From Holosporales bacterium (GTDB taxonomy: Bacteria; Pseudomonadota; Alphaproteobacteria; BNTO01), in assembly GCA_031257795.1 (NCBI GenBank), contig JAIRNW010000057.1, positions 1 to 15,543 on the forward strand: a stretch of DNA of 15,543 bases, given 5' to 3'. Of this stretch, positions 12,596 through 15,543 are shown one piece after another. Under the pieces are notes generated by a model. That model was not told the DNA's origin and ran no database searches. It was given only the letters and a program-made list of their open reading frames with translations. A program made the translations under genes and the position numbers. Position 1 is the stretch's first letter; each line of letters opens with the position of its first letter.

Positions 12596-13780
12596 TTAAC
12601 CTTTCTCGATTTCATTTAGTAGCCTTTTCACAGCGTACGCCGCCTTAGCCGCTTCTCCGAATCCGACCGCCAAAATATTGAGCTTATTCGGATAACAAAC
12701 AACGTCTCCGGCCGCGAAAATCCCGCGTACATTCGTCTCTCCCGCCTCATTAACCGCAATTTTCTGACCATCCAACGCAATGCCCCAGTCTTTCATGCAA
12801 TTAACGTTCGCCAAAAGCCCGCAGAAAACCAGCAAATAGTCGGCGTCTATGAAAAACTCGCCGCAACCACTCACGTCTTTTTTTTCGCTGACCACCTTCA
12901 CTCTGGTCAGTCTCCCCTCATTCCCTTCGAGCGATACAACACGAAATGGTGTGTGGATCCGGACATTCTTGCCGGATGTCTCCTGCAAACAATTAGTCAT
13001 AACACGGTCGGATAGTAGTTGAAGTGTCGTCTGATTACAACGAAAAGTTTCCCGCCTGTGGATCAAGTCAACAGATTTCGCGATTTTGCTGAGCTCAAGA
13101 GACCAGTCAACTGCTGCATTGCCCCCACCAACCACAACAACCCGCTTCCCAGCAAAATCTTTAATGCTAGAGATCCCGTAGAACAGCGTCTTTCCAGCAA
13201 ACTCGTCCTCATTTGGCTGGCCAAGCTTATTCGGTGTAAACGCACCAGCCCCGGCCGCAATAATCACTGTTTTGGAGTGAATGCACGTAGAGACTCCGTT
13301 AAGCACAACCAATTCCCGCTCATCACCAAGCCCCTGAAAGTTTGCGGGTTCGTCGAGCCGGTGCTCGGCTTGAGCAGTACGCTGAGTACAGCTCTGCGCC
13401 TGTGCTCCGTATCTCCCGCCATCAATTCTTTCGGTGACTGGGCATACCTGCTGCGCTTCGTGGATGTTTTGCGTGGACTTTGTTGATATTTCAAAGCCGC
13501 CGCCGTCCACCTGCCTTATCGACGAAACAGTTGTTCCGAGGAATATGGCCCCCCCGAAACACGTGGCTTGCTCGTACAGCTGCTTCACGACGTCGCCAGC
13601 GTTCATGCCAATCGCGAGTGGAACCCCGTATACTGGCTTCTCATGGTATAAAGCGGAACACTGGCCACCAACGCCCGCGCTCGTTTCAAGCACAATCGTG
13701 CGCAGTCCGAGCATGCGAAGAACGTAAGTAGCAAAAAGGCCGACTGGCCCAGCTCCAACAACAGCGCAATCGAAAAACAC
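12596..13780 (-). CDS. Thioredoxin-reductase-like ferredoxin/flavodoxin-NADP reductase with in-frame insertion
   Basis: FAD- and NADP-dependent oxidoreductase of the YumC type, passing electrons between NADPH and ferredoxin or flavodoxin. Features: FAD motif GAGPVG (residues 9-14), GGQCSALYHEKPVYGVP (38-54), IIAAGAGAFTPNKL (173-186), NADP motif GGGNAA (218-223) followed by LIHRR, and the FAD end motif VRGIFAAGDV (351-360). There is no CxxC redox pair, which separates it from true thioredoxin reductase. At 394 residues it is about 45 longer than usual; residues about 113-152 are encoded by a complete family A palindromic element lying between strands of the FAD domain. The start is GTG at 13780, placed just before the FAD fold; no strong ribosome binding site is seen. 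It lies 36 bases after rpsT. Confidence 0.93.
   Translation of the reverse strand: MFFDCAVVGAGPVGLFATYVLRMLGLRTIVLETSAGVGGQCSALYHEKPVYGVPLAIGMNAGDVVKQLYEQATCFGGAIFLGTTVSSIRQVDGGGFEISTKSTQNIHEAQQVCPVTERIDGGRYGAQAQSCTQRTAQAEHRLDEPANFQGLGDERELVVLNGVSTCIHSKTVIIAAGAGAFTPNKLGQPNEDEFAGKTLFYGISSIKDFAGKRVVVVGGGNAAVDWSLELSKIAKSVDLIHRRETFRCNQTTLQLLSDRVMTNCLQETSGKNVRIHTPFRVVSLEGNEGRLTRVKVVSEKKDVSGCGEFFIDADYLLVFCGLLANVNCMKDWGIALDGQKIAVNEAGETNVRGIFAAGDVVCYPNKLNILAVGFGEAAKAAYAVKRLLNEIEKG
13326..13445. repeat. Family A palindromic element inside the reductase gene, in frame
   Basis: About 120 bp (40 codons), with ends CCCCTGAAAGTTTGCGGGTT (13331-13350) and CTTTCGGTGACTGGGCAT (13428-13445). The central hairpin is GTGCTCGGCTTGAGCAGT. 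On the gene strand it encodes PVTERIDGGR...LDEPANFQGLG, in the same frame and orientation as the murB copy. Confidence 0.87.
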
Positions 13781-13816
13781 TTCAATGTAACACAGCGAGA
13801 AAACAACGCAAAAGCA

Positions 13817-14131
13817 CTACTCCCCTGACTGTCCAGCGGAAGATTTTTTGGTGATCGCTGCTTTCACTTTGTTGTACAGACGCGAGACCTTGCGAGCCGC
13901 CGCATTTTTGTGCATGACCCCCTTGCTGGCCCCACGCATGAGCTCCTTCTCAGCAGACACAAACGACTTTTCCAGGGCTTCCTTTGTTACGTCATGCCCG
14001 TGCTCGAGGGCAATAGCAGCAGCTTCCACATCGCGAACGAAAGTGTGGATTCTGCTCTTCCTTGCACGATTCACATTTGCTCTGCGCAGAGTCTGACGAA
14101 CGGCCTTTTCGGCGGATTTATGAGATGGCAT
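13817..14131 (-). CDS. rpsT: 30S ribosomal protein S20
   Basis: A 104-residue basic helical protein that binds 16S rRNA in the small subunit. MPSHKSAEKAVRQTLRR, then NRARKSRIHTFVRDVEAA and KGVMHKNAAARKVSRLYNKV are typical of S20. The frame is open for 20 further residues upstream, but those are hydrophobic and unlike S20, so the ATG at 14131 is the start. The leader is T-rich without a clear ribosome binding site. S20 is usually 85-95 residues; the small excess lies at the C-terminal KKSSAGQSGE tail. Confidence 0.95.
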   Translation of the reverse strand: MPSHKSAEKAVRQTLRRANVNRARKSRIHTFVRDVEAAAIALEHGHDVTKEALEKSFVSAEKELMRGASKGVMHKNAAARKVSRLYNKVKAAITKKSSAGQSGE

Positions 14132-14216
14132 AAAAATAAAATAAAAAACCGCTACTCCGGTCATCGTACCTAATTCCAGACCCTTTTTCAATCCGATTTA
14201 TGGCAGTACAAAGTAA

Positions 14217-14290
14217 CACTCCGTCACCGAAAAGTTGCGGGGTCGTTGTTTCGCTGCTCACGCCCAAAATCCTTTCGGTGGTTGGGTATA
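14217..14290. repeat. Shortened family A element
   Basis: CCGTCACCGAAAAGTTGCGG on the left and CCTTTCGGTGGTTGGGTATA on the right are family A ends in inverted orientation, separated by only about 33 bases. The second half of the usual interior, including a complete central hairpin, is missing. It lies between rpsT and the coiled-coil gene. Confidence 0.65.
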
Positions 14291-14291
14291 C

Positions 14292-14314
14292 TAGAGTTTA
14301 GAGAGTAAACTCTA
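14292..14314. terminator. Perfect 9-bp hairpin after the coiled-coil gene
   Basis: TAGAGTTTA pairs perfectly with TAAACTCTA around GAGAG. It begins two bases beyond the stop codon of the minus-strand gene. No T-run follows on the minus strand, so it may act as an RNA-stability or rho-dependent end rather than a classical terminator. Confidence 0.4.
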
Positions 14315-14316
14315 TG

Positions 14317-15123
14317 CTATTTTGCCGGATCTGTCGAATTTTGCGAACAATTACACGCTGGGCACGGTTGGCAGCTAGGGCACGATGCTTTGCAACCATG
14401 CTGTACCTGATCATGGTAATGCTCGTTCAGCGTTTTGATGTTCTCGTTATCCACCCTCAATCCGTTCCACCGGGATTCCAACTCCAGAACCTCGTCTTGA
14501 AGCTTTGGAATCTCATTCCTTGCATCATCTACTCCTCTTGCCTGTTCCTTGTTATTAATTATCTTATTGTTTAATGAGCTAATGGCAGCTTCGCTTTCTT
14601 CGTACCTTTGTTCCATCAGATTTATTTTATTTCTGACAGCATCAGGAAGCTCCGGCCATGGAACTTTTTCCATTCCAAAATCTACCCGTATCCTCTCTAC
14701 AACAGTGCAAGTATGAGGCGAACAGCCATCTTGTTCCTGCATTCCAGGACAGCCATGTGTTTCAAGCCACTCTCGATTTGCTTTGCATTTTATAATTTCA
14801 TCTCGTAGATCTCTGTTTTCTGTTTCCAATCTTGAACTTCTATCTCTGAGTTCTGTTACATTCTCTCCCTTCACAGTGCGTAACACTAGAAAGGCGATAG
14901 CCCCAATTACTGCTCCCGTTGCCACGGATGACAAAAAAAGCTTTAAACGGCGATTCCACGTTGACTCATCTTTTACTCGCACGCGATTTTGTGGCCTATT
15001 CGTAGGTGTAGACTGACGAGAACGAGAGACACTAGGAGGACTGCCACTCGCCGACAGATCGGGATCAGAGGTGGCAAAACTTCCATCACAAAACACCGAC
15101 AATATCGCAACAAACTTTCTCAT
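14317..15123 (-). CDS. Unrecognised membrane-anchored coiled-coil protein with six-Cys tail
   Basis: I do not recognise this 268-residue protein. It has a hydrophobic start (FVAILSVFC, residues 4-12), a Ser/Pro/Arg-rich stretch (20-50), one clear membrane helix (LFLSSVATGAVIGAIAFLVL, 62-81), and then heptad-like, charged, probably coiled-coil segments (about 88-120 and 162-240). Two segments of similar pattern, ENRDLRDEI...ETHGC (102-125) and DNENIKTLNEHYHDQVQHGC (225-244), hint at an internal duplication. The C-terminus holds six Cys spaced C-x3-C-x2-C-x2-C-x2-C-x-C (244-259), and four more Cys lie at 113, 125, 134 and 139. GAGGTG (15129-15134) is a strong ribosome binding site five bases before the ATG. 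The upstream gene ends with a related tail. A metal- or disulfide-bound oligomer is possible; no function is claimed. Confidence 0.75.
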   Translation of the reverse strand: MRKFVAILSVFCDGSFATSDPDLSASGSPPSVSRSRQSTPTNRPQNRVRVKDESTWNRRLKLFLSSVATGAVIGAIAFLVLRTVKGENVTELRDRSSRLETENRDLRDEIIKCKANREWLETHGCPGMQEQDGCSPHTCTVVERIRVDFGMEKVPWPELPDAVRNKINLMEQRYEESEAAISSLNNKIINNKEQARGVDDARNEIPKLQDEVLELESRWNGLRVDNENIKTLNEHYHDQVQHGCKASCPSCQPCPACNCSQNSTDPAK

Positions 15124-15205
15124 CTTTTCACCTCATCTTTACTGCACATTTTTACACGCAGCTATGCGTATGGTACATGGGCGCAGTCGGTCACAACAAG
15201 CCTTC

Positions 15206-15445
15206 CTACTCTTTCTCAGATCCCTGCGAACAATCACACTTCTGACACGACTGGCAATAACAGGGATTGCAGCCATGATGTATCAACTCTAGCGTTTCAC
15301 GGCGCACATCCAACCACTCCTTACGATTAGCATTCTCCTCCTCCAACCAGTGTATTTCGTTTCCAAGCCACAGTTTCCTTGATTTAAGCGCTGAACGATT
15401 ATTCATCACCACTGCTACTTTGCCATCCCTCAACACCCAACGCAT
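15206..15445 (-). CDS. Small unrecognised protein with six-Cys tail, paralogue of the next gene
   Basis: A 79-residue protein from the ATG at 15445, which has GGGAG about eight bases upstream; the frame stays open further to about 15532, so a longer form with a non-ATG start is possible. A short charged helix (NEIHWLEEENANRKEWLDVR, about residues 29-48) leads to HHGC and then a six-Cys end spaced C-x2-C-x-C-x2-C-x2-C-x-C, followed by SQGSEKE. The protein and DNA of this tail resemble the end of the downstream gene (14317-15123): TGCGAACAAT and TGGCA blocks are shared at 14337-14372 and 15226-15253. No membrane helix is apparent. It may be a truncated copy or a soluble partner. The gap to the next gene is 82 bases and contains only a small ACGCA/TGCGT hairpin (15156-15169). 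Confidence 0.55.
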   Translation of the reverse strand: MRWVLRDGKVAVVMNNRSALKSRKLWLGNEIHWLEEENANRKEWLDVRRETLELIHHGCNPCYCQSCQKCDCSQGSEKE

Positions 15446-15543
15446 CTCAAGAACTCCCACAATTGGTGTACAAAACAAGTCCCAACAAATATACCGTTCA
15501 TTGCTCTCAATCCTCGCTGAAGTAAAGATTTTTTAGACCTTCG

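Noticed and set aside
12596..13780. Thioredoxin reductase (trxB) as identity of the reductase
   Set aside because: The redox-active CxxC between the FAD and NADP motifs is absent, and the GGQCSALY and EKPVYG pattern fits ferredoxin-NADP reductase.
1..15543. CRISPR array, tRNA or rRNA genes
   Set aside because: No regularly spaced direct repeats, and no cloverleaf or rRNA-like segments were recognised; the repeats present are irregularly dispersed palindromes.

Overview
The window looks like part of a small alphaproteobacterial genome, most likely a host-associated lineage of the Holosporales/Rickettsiales kind. The signs are an alphaproteobacterial LdtR-type MarR regulator, the argS-SPOR gene pair seen in many Alphaproteobacteria, scattered singleton cell-wall genes (mraY and murB are outside any dcw cluster), an amino-acid uptake operon, and many short palindromic repeats, some inserted in frame inside essential genes as Rickettsia palindromic elements are. 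The exact genus cannot be read from the sequence.

Layout: 1-246 is repeat-rich spacer. dapE (247-1428, minus) is followed by a gene-free, repeat-bearing spacer, then an LdtR-like MarR regulator (1768-2220, minus) and murB (2340-3569, minus), which carries large in-frame insertions. Divergent from murB are argS (3670-5508) and a SPOR-domain membrane protein (5519-7090). A 349-base spacer full of repeats (7091-7439) leads to a compact operon on the plus strand: a YerC/TrpR-family regulator (7440-7736) and a three-part ABC transporter of the TrpXYZ type (7726-10186), with overlapping or coupled reading frames. Everything after 10280 is on the minus strand, read from right to left: two related genes with Cys-rich tails (15445-15206 and 15123-14317), rpsT, a thioredoxin-reductase-like ferredoxin-NADP reductase with an in-frame palindromic insertion, a cation diffusion facilitator, and mraY.

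Functional themes: dapE (diaminopimelate), murB and mraY (peptidoglycan precursors), an LdtR-like regulator and a SPOR protein form a loose cell-wall set. The YerC/TrpR regulator with the ABC transporter suggests regulated uptake of an amino acid, probably tryptophan or another aromatic, but the substrate is inferred only from the families.

The most striking content is the repeat population. Family A (about 120 bp, inverted ends, central hairpin) lies in frame in murB and in the reductase, where it encodes about 40 similar residues, and in several intergenic copies, at least one with a stop codon in that frame. Family B (about 115-130 bp) lies at 20-134 and 7289-7418, with a fragment inside murB. 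A third palindrome (C, 141-212) shares 27 of 30 bases with part of a mosaic element near 1674-1703. A further unit of about 32 bases occurs as an inverted pair and as solo copies. The second point of interest is the pair of unrecognised coiled-coil genes ending in near-identical six-cysteine tails.
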